This document shows positions 26,932 to 38,300 of a stretch of 64,000 nucleotides of DNA, one piece after another (positions within the stretch are counted from its first letter, which is position 1; each line of letters starts with the position of its first letter). Location of the stretch: the NCBI GenBank assembly GCA_026413225.1, contig CM048552.1, positions 60,775,001 through 60,839,000 on the forward strand. The letters run 5' to 3'. The notes beneath the pieces were generated by a model. The model saw only the letters and a list, made by a program, of their open reading frames with translations. It searched no databases and was not told the origin of the DNA. The translations under genes and the position numbers were made by a program. This DNA is from Otis tarda (lineage: Eukaryota > Chordata > Aves > Otidiformes > Otididae).

Positions 26932-28087
26932 TGTCATGGTTTTGTTAGCGAGGCGGGCCCTAAGGTGGTAGCTTCTGTAGGAAGCTGCTAGAAGTCGCTC
27001 CCCTTTGTTCAGTGAACTCGGCCGGGCCTAGGGCGGACCCGCTGCTGGCCAAGGCCGAGCCAATTGGTAGCAGAGTGTTCTGTGATAACGCCTCTGCGAT
27101 AATGTATTTAAGAAGGGGAAAACAGGAAAAAAAGAAGAGAGGGAAGAGAAGATGTGAAGAAGCTGAACGGGGGCAGAGGCGGAGAGGGGGAGGCGCAGGC
27201 CTCATGGGCCTTGCAGGCCTCACCCTCTGGCCTCCCGCCAGGCAGCCGACTGGGCCCGACTCGGTCCGGCCCGGCTGCAAGAAGTGGAGAGGAGATGAGA
27301 AGTGAATAAGATGTAAAAAAGATCCTGAGAGACATCTACCAGCCTGTTGTGAGGAACGGCTGCAGATGCCAAGGTCAGTGAAGAAGGAGGGGGAGGAGTA
27401 ATGCGGCTCCTGGCCAAGATTCCCCTGCAGCCTGTGGTGATAACCATGGTGGAGCAGGTTGTCCCCCTGCAGCCCATGGAGGTCCACAGAGGAGCAGAGA
27501 TCCACTTGGAGCCCGTGAAGGGCCCCGTACCAGGGGAGGTGGATGCCTGAAGGCGGCTGTGGCCCGTGGAGGGCCCAGTGGGGCAGCTGTTCTGGAGGGA
27601 CTGCACTCCGTGGAAGAGATGACCTACACCGGAGCAGTTTCATGAAGGACTGTGGCCCGAGGGAGGGACCCCACGATGGAGCAGGGGAGGAATGTGAGGA
27701 GTTCTTCCCCTGACCATGAAGCAGCGGCGTGAAACAATGTATGATGAACTGACTGCAACCCCCATTCCCTCTTCCCCCCTGTGCCGCTCGGGGCGGGGGG
27801 GGGGGGGGGGGTAGTAGAGATAATGTTAAGCTTGGGAAGAGGGAGAGGTGGAGGGAGGTTATTTTGTTCTCTGTCTCATTCTCCTGCTGTTTGTAGTAAT
27901 AAATGAATAGTTTTCCCCAAGTCGAGTCTGTTTTGCCTGTGACGGTAACTTTAAGGATTTTCTCCCTGTCCTTATCTCAAACCTCAAGCCGTTTTTCCTT
28001 ATATTTTCTCTCCCTGTTCTTTTGGAGGGTGGGGGGAGTGAGAGAGAGACTTCGTAGTCTGGTCCTGATCGGGCCTGAACTACGACA
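26932..28087 (+). mobile_element. Solo LTR of an endogenous retrovirus, complete, with target-site duplication
   Basis: A 1156-base element begins TGTCAT and ends ACGACA (TG...CA with short inverted ends). It is flanked by the perfect 5-base duplication GCTCT (26927-26931 and 28088-28092). Promoter-like signals are seen: a CCAATTGG at 27060-27067, TATTTAA at 27105-27111, and a poly(A) signal AATAAA at 27898-27903. That layout implies a U3 of about 200 bases, a long transcribed middle and a U5 of about 180 bases. The middle carries imperfect repeats of CCTGCAGCCCATGG / GAGATCCACTTGGAGCCC type and a run of 17 G (27795-27811). No gag, pol or env is nearby, so this is a solo LTR left by recombination. 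Five-base duplications fit the ERVL-like class, but the family name is not known to me. It is antisense to CHST11. Confidence 0.88.
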
Positions 28088-28092
28088 GCTCT
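28088..28092. repeat. Target-site duplication, right (GCTCT)
   Basis: Partner of the duplication at 26927-26931, directly after the terminal ACGACA of the LTR. Confidence 0.85.
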
Positions 28093-29435
28093 GTATTAGG
28101 CTTTTTAAAAGAAAGTCAATTAAGGTTAGTGTTCCACAAGGGTATTTCTTTTACAGCCATTAAAATTAAAGTGGCAGTGCATTAAACACATGGGAAGTCA
28201 CAACGAAGCTTCCTGTAAGTTCTGACAAGGAAGTCCACAACACGTCAAGTAATTCAACAGTAACCTCCACATGGAATTCAAAACCAGCATTAACTGTTAA
28301 AAGAGACAAGCCTGATGAGAGGCTTAGAAAGCAGCAGCAAATCCTAATGAACACGTATTTGAGGAAGAGCCCAGAAACCTAGGATCTGTTATGGCCGGCT
28401 GCACACCCCAGCATGCTGATGCTGCCTCTCCCACCTTTCTCTTCCTCATCAGTTTAAGAAAAGCCCGTAAGACAAGGATTGAAATGTCTTTGGTACAATG
28501 AAGTCCTGCCACAGAAGAGCCCTGGATGTTAGCCAGAGATGTGCCCTGCCTCTGTTCAAACCCTCCACAGATGTGAAGGCCCTCAGTAGGTTGGAGGCTG
28601 AGCAAAGGTCCTCTTTGAGCTGGTCAGCTGTGGCATACAATGCCTTCTGCCTAAGGAGCCTAGGAAAGTAACAAAGGTTTTCTACCTTGTAAGCAGCCTG
28701 GTGGACATCAACCATCCCCACATCATCTCAGAGAAGACCTATGAAGGGAGTGCATGCATCCATAGGCAGCACAGAGAACAAGCAAGACAGCCATACTCTG
28801 GGGTGTGCACTAACTGGAAAGATGTATTTTATTTGTGAGGTTGATCTCTCTACTTGTCACAACATCCCTCCAACAGCCTGAATCACTAAATATCTGTCTC
28901 CATAGACCAAGCTGCAGTTTAGAGACACATCCAGCCCCAAGGGCAGCACAGCCAGGGCCAGAATCTGCCCTGTAATTTGTTTTCTCTCCAGCTTCCTCTT
29001 GTTACACACCTGTAGCTAATTAAACTGCCTCAGGACAGGATGTGTGAGGAGAGAAAGACAGCGCCAAGCAGACACTGTGCAGCAAAACTCACCAAGCTCC
29101 ACATCTGACCTTGCCCCTGGCTGCTTACCCAAGTCCAGCAGTTACAGAGAGTTACAGGCTGGTAAGAGCCCCTGCTCTCTACAGTTCTCCTTGCCCTTCT
29201 CAATACACTGTGTTTGTCCAGCACCAGCTCGCGGAGTTGCTCAACAACACAAGGACCTTGGCTCTTGTATGAAGAGGAGGGTATACCAATGGGGCTCTGG
29301 AGGGAAAGCTGGAAAATACAGCTTCAGAAAAGTCTGAAGACTTCGCAGCCATACATGTATTTAGGCCCCTAGTTGTCCAGTAGGAAAGGAACGATTCAGG
29401 TATACAGATGCCTCAGAAAATCATATTTCAGGAAT

Positions 29436-29457
29436 GGGGGAGGGAGGATGGGGAGGG
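29436..29457 (+). repeat. G-quadruplex candidate
   Basis: GGGGG A GGG AGGAT GGGG A GGG: four G tracts with loops of 1, 5 and 1 bases. Confidence 0.65.
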
Positions 29458-30422
29458 AATAAATAAAAAGATTTATTAGCAGTAGCTACTACTCAAAATC
29501 ACATTAGTCGTGCAGAAGCAAAGATGATCCTTTGGAAACCAGGCAACTTGATTCAGCCAGCCCCAAGCACAGCAACATGCCTGCTGGGCAACTGCCGCCC
29601 CTGTACTGCCTACAGCCAAACGCCCCGGGCATCAAAGGGTGCTGGGGAAAACTCAGCCATGCAAAGATCTCCACCTTGGCATCCAGCTGAGAGAAAGAGA
29701 AAAAAAATCCCAAGAATTTTGGAAAAATATGGGAAAGAATCGATACGACACAGCTTTGTCTTAAATGTAACATCATTTTTCCTCTTCCTCTATCTATGCC
29801 ATAAGCAGACACTGTCAAATCAAAGTTAAATTGCCGACCAGTATCTCAAGGCCTCTCTGTCAGTTGTCATCACAGGACTGTTGGCACTGGAGACAGAATA
29901 AGGGACACAACACAGCAGACACGCACTCTGGCTTCCCGCTGGGCTAAGCAGCAACTGAAGAACAAAATCCAAAAGGCACATTCAAAAAAAACAGATAATA
30001 TGCAAATGCTGGATTAATCATTAACTAGGATTTTATCTTCTGCTGTGATTCTTGAAGAGGCCTAAAAACAACAAAAGAGCTCTGTTATTTCTTTTCTGAC
30101 TGCCCTATGTGTTCATGTAGCCTCTGCACCACAGGGCTTATTGGAAAGGATTGCCCAAAACAAAGCTAATACTTTGTCACCCTGAGGGTCTGCAGGACAG
30201 ATGCAGCGATTAGGAAAAAAAGTAATAAACTTTCCATTTCAGTACATGCTGAGTGAATGTTTTTCCTCAACACGCACCCATGAGTCAGGACGTCTAGGGA
30301 CGATCCTCAGCTTTTTACCACCGATGTCTGAAAGGAGCAAGCTTGTTTGCTACTCTGCAGCTCCCTTGGTTCACTGCAACAAGATAGTAAATATTGCTTG
30401 TCAAGATCAGCACATGTTACAG

Positions 30423-30507
30423 GTTCTGAAATCCCCTAGGGTCATTTAGAACCAAAAAAAAAAAAGTGCTGAGAGCCAGGACTTGGGGAGGTTTCTTTAG
30501 GTACCAC
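30423..30507 (+). repeat. Direct repeat, copy A of two
   Basis: About 85 bases, from GTTCTGAAATCCCCTAGGG through an A-rich core to CCAGGACTTGGGG and GTTTCTTTAGG. A clear second copy lies at 31256-31342. The family is unknown to me; it is not CR1 and not the LTR. Confidence 0.8.
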
Positions 30508-31255
30508 TAGCCAGATTTACAAAAGAACCTCAAGAAATTGTATAATGGAGTTTTTCAATAATCTAGTCCCTTTTTAGCCACCTACATCAAATCTGAGCAT
30601 TTGGAAAAGAGAAGGAAGACAGAACAAGAGAACCTCAAATTCTGGTACTGAAATCCTGAAATAAAGAATGAATGCCCAAACTCTTCTTAAAAAAAATGTT
30701 TCCTTCATATGTCACATTTCCATACTTGCTACTTGGGAAAGGTTCCTTAGATGAACTCTAAGCAATCTCTGTCAATCATTCATTAGAAGAGATATAAGTA
30801 TCTTGAATCATCTTTTTGCAAGTTGAAGACAGTCTGCCTCATGTTCTGAACAAAATTTTAACTAAATTTACAGAACTGTCTCAGAAACAAGTAACATCTC
30901 ACACTAATGTAGGTTTAACAAATTCAGAGTCAACAAAAACTTCTTTATATAAATGTTGTGGGCTGAAGGTTGCTAATGACTTTCTAAAAAGTTTTCAAAA
31001 AGAAAAGAACAAGAAAATTCAGAACTTAAACCAGCAAATCTTGCAAGGACTACTGTAATATTTAATAAACTGTGCACTTAAAGTATCAATAAGTCAACAA
31101 CACAGTGTGAACCTCAAATAAAGCAGCTATTGACTTCAAGACAGATCAATTTACGCAAAACAAACAAAAAATACCGTTGCTACTGAAAGCCATCTATCTT
31201 TATTCCACAGACACTTTGACTTTTGAAGGTCATGTATGTGTGGGGGAGAAGTGCT

Positions 31256-31342
31256 GTTCTGAAATCCCCTAGGGCTATTTAGAAGAAAAAAATAAAAAAA
31301 TGTGTCAGGAACCAGGACTTGGGGCAGTTTCCTTAGGAGTCA
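31256..31342 (+). repeat. Direct repeat, copy B of two
   Basis: Partner of 30423-30507, offset by about 833 bases: GTTCTGAAATCCCCTAGGG, A-rich core, ACCAGGACTTGGGG, AGTTTCCTTAGG. The flanks do not obviously match, so this is either a small duplication or two insertions of one short element. Confidence 0.8.
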
Positions 31343-32230
31343 CAAAGGAGATGGAGACTAGTTTGAGGTACTTCAGTCTAAATACCGGGGCCCTGCAAGG
31401 CAGTGTCAGGCCAGGTAAAGTGTCATCTTTGGAAAATACTGTTGCAGTTCAGATAGACTTTTATTTCAGTTCCTGATCAGAGCACATCATCCTTCACAAC
31501 CTGAATCCAGCCTTCTGTCAATGCTTCACCACAATCACTTTGACAAAACAGAAAAGTCTGAATCTGCTATCTTGACAAGCCAAAGAATATGGACAAGAAC
31601 TGTATTATCTATTCCTGTTTAAAATACACTCTGTTCTTCAGTAAAATGGTTAGGTTATGTTGTTCTGCCTCACTAAATGCCTCCCCAGACAGATCCAAGA
31701 CAAGTTTTCCCTCACACTGCCCATGTTCAGATGCAGAACTACCCTAAAGTTATCTGAGTAGCCATGGATAAAAAAAAAAGATTCAGGATAAAACGCTCTG
31801 ACCAGCAAAGAGCTGCCCACATCGTTACCCCTTCCCTAAGATACAAGTGTCTGACTGCAAAGCTGGGAAATCAGATGTGGCTGCATCTTCCCTGAGCCCG
31901 AGCCAGATGCACCCCACAGCCCTGCACTGTGCTGTAACCCAGGGTGATGCTAGCATGAAATAGCATCAAGCAGTTTAAAATGAAGATTAGCCATGCTGTT
32001 CCAGGGCAGCTACGAAAAACATGAATTACAGCAACAGAAAGCAAGCAGAAGCCTCATAAGTTATGTTTAAATCCATCATCACACAACACACTTCCTGCAA
32101 TGGTGCCCACAGAGCCTGGAGTACAGACCTATCAAACTGCTGTCAATATGCCAGGTGCCAGTCAACGTGACTTTTTCACGTGTAAGCACATACATGCTTA
32201 GACATTCACTGTTGCCTCAATCTAAGTACT

Positions 32231-32247
32231 AAAAAAAAAAAAAAAAA
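32231..32247. repeat. Poly-A tract (A17)
   Basis: Seventeen A in a row, about 160 bases before the inverted LTR. Confidence 0.85.
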
Positions 32248-32400
32248 TAAGCTGTAAGCAGGGGGAGTTAATATATGCAGATCTGATTGCAGAGTCTTAG
32301 CGAGTAGGAATAGCAAAGGATTTTACTTTAGAGCTATCTGAAAGAAACAATTATTGTGAAGGAACTGAACTCTTAGCATTTTCCTTCCACAAAATGATTC

Positions 32401-32405
32401 ATCTA
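32401..32405. repeat. Target-site duplication, left (ATCTA)
   Basis: ATCTA immediately before TGTCATAG; repeated at 33545-33549 after the other end of the LTR. Confidence 0.85.
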
Positions 32406-33544
32406 TGTCATAGTTCAGCCCGGATCGGAACCAGACTACGCAATCTGTCTCTCACTTCCCCCACCCTCTGAGAGAATAGGGGAAGATGATACAAGAAAAA
32501 TGGCTCGAGGTTTGAGATAAGGACAGAGGGAAAATCCTTAAAGTTACCATTATGGGCAAAACAGACTCAACTTGCGGAAAACTATTCATTTATTTCTAAA
32601 ACTAGCAGGACAATGAGACAGAGAACAAAATAACCTCCCTCCATCCCTCCCTCTTCCCGGCCTTAACATTATCTCTACTACCTTCGCCTCCCGAGCGGCA
32701 CGGGGGGAAGAGGGAATGGGGGTTGCGGTCAGTTCATCACGCACTGTTTCATGCCGCTGCATCATCGTCGGGGGAAGAACTCCTCACATTCCTCCCCTGC
32801 TCCATCGCGGGGTCCCTCCCACAGGCCACAGTCCTTCCTGAAACTGCTCCGGCGTGGGTCATCTCTTCCACAGGGTGCAGTCTCTCCAGAACAGCTGCCC
32901 CAGCGGGCCCTCCATGGGCCACAGCCTCCTTCAGGCCTCCACCTGCTGCAGTGCGGGGTCCTCCACGGGCTGCAGGTGAATCTCTGCTCCTCCGTGGACC
33001 TCCATGGGCTGCAGGGGGACAACCTGCTCCACCATAGTCGTCACCACAGGCTGCAGGGGAATCTTGGCCAGGAGCCGCATTACTCCTCCCCCTCCTTCTT
33101 CACTGACCTTGGCATCTGCAGCTGATCCTCACAACAGGCTGGCAGACACCTCCCAGGATCCTTTTTACATCTCATTCACTTCTCATCTCCTCTCCACTTC
33201 TTGCAGGCAGGCCAGGCCGAGTTGGGCCCAGTCTGCTGCCTGGCGGGAGGCCAGAGGGTGAGGCCTGCAAGGCCCACAAGGCTCACGCCTCCCCCTCTCT
33301 GCCCCTGCTTAGCTGCTTCACATCTTCTCTTCCCTCTCTTCTTTTTTTCCTGTTTTCCCCTTCTTAAATACATTATCGCAGAGGCGTTATCACAGAACAT
33401 TCTGCTACCAATTGGCTCGGCCTTGGCCAGCAGCGGGTCTGCTCTAGGCGCGGCCGAGTCCACTGAACAAAGGGCAGCAACTTCTAGCAGTTTCCTACAG
33501 AAGCTACCACCTTAGGCCCCCCCTCACTAAACAAAACCAGAACA
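32406..33544 (-). mobile_element. Solo LTR, same family, inverted copy with target-site duplication
   Basis: A 1139-base copy of the same LTR on the minus strand. On the plus strand it starts TGTCATAGTTCAGCCCGG and ends AAACAAAACCAGAACA. It is flanked by the perfect 5-base duplication ATCTA (32401-32405 and 33545-33549). The duplication differs from that of the copy at 26932, so the two are independent insertions. Reading along the minus strand, CCAATTGG lies at 33415-33408, TATTTAA at 33370-33364 and AATAAA at 32594-32589, in the same order as the first copy. The long G run of the first copy is missing. It lies in the sense direction of CHST11, so its promoter and poly(A) signals face the same way as the host transcript. 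No retroviral genes adjoin it. Confidence 0.88.
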
Positions 33545-33549
33545 ATCTA
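33545..33549. repeat. Target-site duplication, right (ATCTA)
   Basis: Partner of 32401-32405. Confidence 0.85.
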
Positions 33550-34912
33550 TTTTTGCTCAAAAGCTAAACTACCTTAACTGGGCTGTGTAATTGCAGTGGC
33601 TCATGTCAGCCGCCTGCTCCCACCCTACCATCTTGGCTGCCCAGCCAGGCTACAGGGAGAGGGTGGCCACGCGTGTGCCGGCAGCCTTACCAGGGAACTT
33701 ACCTTAGCGGGTAACATCAAAGCACTGCAGCAGCTCTTCCAAACAGCGACAGATGTGGTCTGATATTGAAAGTTTCAGATAATAGGCAAAAATATGTATG
33801 AAAAGTGAAATTTAAGATCAGGAGAGAAAACTTCCCTGAAGATATAGAACAGTATTGATTCTACGATTATTTGGTTTGACATAAAATTCAACTTCATTAA
33901 CCCACTAGAGGCCTCTATGTAAATGCACAGTAAAATGATGGTAAATCAGGTCCTCTGTTATCACACGTTACATGAGAATAGAACATCTGAGAATGGAGGA
34001 GGGCAAAGTTGTGACTGCAATGTCACACTGCAACACAAGTGGAGGCAGACCTTCTAGTTAAACGAAGTGGAGGACTAGCATAAGAGCTCCTATGAAAGAA
34101 TTGTTCCTTAACTAAAACAACTGAGTAAATAGAAGAAACTGGCACACAAAGAGGCTCTTCAGACCACCACAGATGAAAAACAAGCAAAACTATCAAAGAC
34201 AGATAGGTAATATAGAAAAATAAATACACTTACACTAGCACACTAAGAGAAAAGACAAACTCGGTTGAAGAGAGGTTAAGAGGTGTGGTGGCTGAAGGTA
34301 TACAGGACCAGAGATGAATGAGGGGGGACATATTCGCTGCCTGACTCTGCACTGAACCCTGACACAACCGTGAGCAAACTACTTTGTTTCTGTGCCAGTG
34401 CATCCTTCCCCAGTCCTGGCAGCTGAAACAATACACATTAAGTCAATTTTTGCCTCAAACCACATGAGCATGCATTTCCTAGGATACTGGGACTCCTGTA
34501 ATAAAAATACTTCTAAATATGTATTTGCCTTTTACTGATACAAACTGGTACCTATGGTCTGGCTCTCACTTTGCATTCCTGTTAGAAATACAGGAGTTAT
34601 TTTTCCACCCAGGATAAAGAAAACATATAGTGAGTCACCAGTACAGGGATGAGTCAGTCTACTTCAGATGCTCCAGCCTTATGATGACAAATGACACACC
34701 CCTCTGCAGTCTGAACTCTGGAGTCTCCTCCTCACACCCGCACAGCACAGCCCGCAGCGAAGGAGGACAGATCCTGCACCATGCTTGCAGGGCTGTCGGA
34801 GCCATCACCTCCCACTGCAGCCTGAGGACCGGAAACTGCTCTCACCTTCAGGAGCCCGCAGGTGAAATTATGCAGGGGTCACGTTAAACATGAAATGCAA
34901 CAGTGAATTTGG
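33550..34912. other. Intron sequence, 33.6-34.9 kb
   Basis: A GC-richer patch at about 33590-33720, then AT-rich sequence. Nothing is recognised. Confidence 0.5.
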
Positions 34913-35385
34913 AATCATAGAATCATAAAATTGTTAGGGTTGGAAGGGACCTTCAAAGGTCATCTAGTCCAACCCCCCTGCAAGAGGCAGGGACACCCCC
35001 AACTAGATCAGGTTGTTCAGAGTCTCAGCCAACCCAGCCTTGAACACTTCCAGGGATGGGGCATCCACCACCTCTCTGGGCAACCTGTTCCAGCGTTCTG
35101 CAACACTTTTTTCCTAATATCTAATCTGAATCTACCTCCCTCTATTTTGAAACCATTACCCCTCATCCTGTCACAACAGGCCCTACTGAACAGCCTCTCC
35201 CCATTTTTCCTGTAGGCCCCCTCTAGGTACTGGAAGACCGCTATCAGGTCTCCCCAGAGCCTCCTCTTCTCCAGGCTGAACAGCCCCAACTCTCTCAGCC
35301 TGTCCTCGTAAGAGAGGTGCTCCAGCCCTCTTATCTTTGTGGCCCTCCTCTGGACCCTCTCAAACTGGTCCATGTCCTTCTTATG
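34913..35385 (-). mobile_element. CR1 LINE, 3' fragment with end of the ORF2 reverse transcriptase
   Basis: This is the longest CR1 copy in the window, about 470 bases. Plus-strand position 34913 begins AATCATAGAATCATAAAA, the reversed 3' octamer repeat. Inward from there lie the conserved 3' UTR and then the C-terminal end of the CR1 reverse-transcriptase frame. Minus-strand translation between about 35373 and 35110 reads [18 protein letters not shown] and then FRLDIRKK, typical of the ORF2 C-terminus. A frameshift follows near 35105, because the next expected residues of the family appear out of frame. It is a dead, 5'-truncated insertion in the sense direction of CHST11. Confidence 0.92.
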
Positions 35386-38300
35386 TTGATGAATCTTGAT
35401 AGAAGAAATCTAAGTTTTCATGGGAAGGACCAAAATACTTGGAGCTGAGTTACCAAGTTACAAAGAGACATCTTGCTAGTTTCTAACAAGAAATAAGTGG
35501 CACATATCACTGCATCCTAACAAAAAGCAACATGGAAAAAAACTAACTAGATCGTCTGTTTTATACCTTAGATGTCTCTGCCTTACATAGAGCAACCTCT
35601 GCCTGAAGTTTTTCAAATTAATTTCACTTTGTTTAAGTGCTTCAAAGCTGTGCACTCCCATGACCAAAAGTAACCAGTGGTGCTTTGTTTAAAACACAAG
35701 GATGGGTAATTTGCAGTACCATGCTTAAAACACACTTGGCCTAAACTACCAGTAGAAAATGAAAGATACTAATAGCAACAGGGGAAAATGTAAAAAAAAC
35801 CTCACACAAGTTTTATCTACTTTTTAACACAGTATTTCACACATCTGGCCTTTTCCAAGTTCTTTCATACTAACTAAGCCTTATTTTGGCACAACAGTGA
35901 CAATAAGCAGTCTTCTGTTACAGCTACACACAGATAGCGAGAACCGCCATCAACCTTAAAGAACAAGTTTTTGTCCCACTATACAGTCCATGATCAGAGA
36001 GACAGCTGCAAGGTCAAGATAACACAGACACACGCTTGCAAGATGATTATCTGCTGGCAAAAGCCCCAGTCATGAGGCAGAGAAGCACTGCCCTAAGTGG
36101 CTTCCACGCAGGAAGAGGGGGTGGACCCTGATCCAAACCACTGCCATAGAAGTAGGATCTATCAAAGAGTAGCATCTCCTTTTAGATTGGGTCACTTTAA
36201 CAAGGCTGAACAAAAATACTGAGTTAAACTGACTTTCTTTAACCACTTTCTTCAGAAGTAGGGAAAGTCTATGCTACACCTTGTTTTACCTTGTTCAACT
36301 CAACAACCAATTTTAAGAGTATAATGCTTTTATCCAGCAGCTAATGTCTCATGGGTACATCCTAGAATGAAGAATAATGTGCTACTATTATAGTGACGGC
36401 CCTTGGATCAGGCTTCTGGAGAAGGAGACTTGTGACCAACTTTTAACTGGAACAGGATACAAGAAAAGACTCAGCACAGCATATGAATGCTCAGCCACAT
36501 CCAGTAGCTTGAACTGCTTTTAGCCACAGATGCAGCCAAATGCTGATTTAGCTAGCTTTATTAGGGAATAGCAGTGGTTTGTTAACACAGGAAGAGATTT
36601 AGAGTGAAAACCTGCTGTCAGAATCCTAACAAGATCTTTGAGATTTTCCCACATTTTCAGGGTGCGCTTTTGTCTATGCCCACCTTCTGCCGTATATCTG
36701 GAGGTTCCTGAAAAGGATTTGTGATTTGGCCAAAGAAAACCATTAGCAACATCGCCATGTTTGGATTTGTACCATCATCTTGTGGTATTTTAGACTTTTG
36801 GAATGAGCAAAATGGGTAAAGTTCTCAAAAAAAATTACACCACCATGTGAAAGACTCAAGAAAAGGAACAGCTATAACTTATTTATTTGTTATGCATTTT
36901 GTGGCATACAGATCTAAGACATGGTTTCCATCAGCCTTTGGGGTATGGAACTGAACAATCGAATTGCGTTTTGTCTTTAGGCACACAGACTGTGAAGTAA
37001 AAGAACAGAGATTCAAAATTCAGTGCTATCTTTCAAGGTATAACCTATATGTTTGCCAGGTGGAATAAAGTGATGATGAATCCCGTAGAGCTTGGGTGAT
37101 TTTTTGTTGCAGGCATGACTCACAGGTTAGTTACTCTAGGGAGTCATGTTCAAGACCAATCGTTGTTTCTCACTACTGCAGATATAAAAGATGTCATACA
37201 ACATGGCTAAAATAAACAAGTGCCAAACTTTAAAAAACTTGGTTTTTTTTCCTTCTTGCAAAAGCTCTTCTGGTGGTTCTAAGTTTATTCACACTCAAAG
37301 TACATGTATTTGCCTATCCTTTTTAACTCTAATAAATCTTCCTCATCTTGTGCCATTCTTGTCAGCATCCTTGCAAACAGCAGTCTCCTCTCAGACTGAA
37401 GCACTTACAGCTAACACTGAAGGAAAGACACCGGGCACTTCATAGCAAGGAGCTCTGTGCTTTTCAAACAAGGACACGAATAGAAGCAGCTATCATCATT
37501 CTTGTTGTGATGCTCTAAGCTTGGGGACCCATAAAGCAGTCCTAGTGTAACTGCTTCACCTAGGGTTTTTGACCCAAAAAAAGACTGTGCAGAAGATTCC
37601 TCTTGCAGCCAGATGCCAAGCTTTGGAAACCACACTGAGGAAAACTCAAAATTTTATGAAATATATAACATAAGTAGCAGTGTTTTGGGACTCCACTCTT
37701 AAAAGAGGCACTTTCTCAGTGCAAACAGGTTTTGAATAAAATTAAGAACCCACTTTGTCTGAGCCATGGCTTAGTTCTTGGTTTCTACAAACAGTTCCCT
37801 GTAGAAAGCTGCAAACTGGAAACAAAGCCAGGTGACCTCCCACCCCACTGAATACACTCAGCAACTTGCAGGTATGTGACTCAAAGGAATGGATGAGTTA
37901 TGAACCATTGGGGCAGACATTAATAATTAGCTAAGAGGGAGGGGGGGTAGCCTTTTTTGTTATGTTCCACTACATTTTGGTCTTTATTCAAACACTGGTC
38001 AATTAATCATATTTTTAAAAATCATAATTGAAATATTTTTAACATACTACTATTAGGGCATTGATTCACCTACACATTTATTATCTATTTACAAGGAGAA
38101 ATACGGCAGATACGAAAGAATGAACCTTTGTTCACAAACAGGTCTCACACATTCCCTCAGGCTTTCATTCATTTTAATGGCGTATGCTTCACATTGAAAT
38201 TCAACCTTGAAGGCGTTAATTATTATTGGTGTTTCATTGCCCTTCAGGTGTTCGACAGTGAACCCTGATGAAATCCATCACGTGCTCTGCTAAAGACTGC

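Larger units (their letters stand above)
28093..32400. other. Spacer between the two inverted LTRs
   Basis: About 4.3 kb with no gag, pol or env similarity, so the LTR pair does not bound a provirus. It contains the quadruplex candidate at 29.4 kb, the direct repeats at 30.4 and 31.3 kb and the poly-A at 32.2 kb. Confidence 0.6.

Noticed and set aside
26932..33544. The LTR pair as the two ends of a provirus
   Set aside because: They are in inverted, not direct, orientation. Each has its own target-site duplication, and the 4.3 kb between them shows no retroviral genes.
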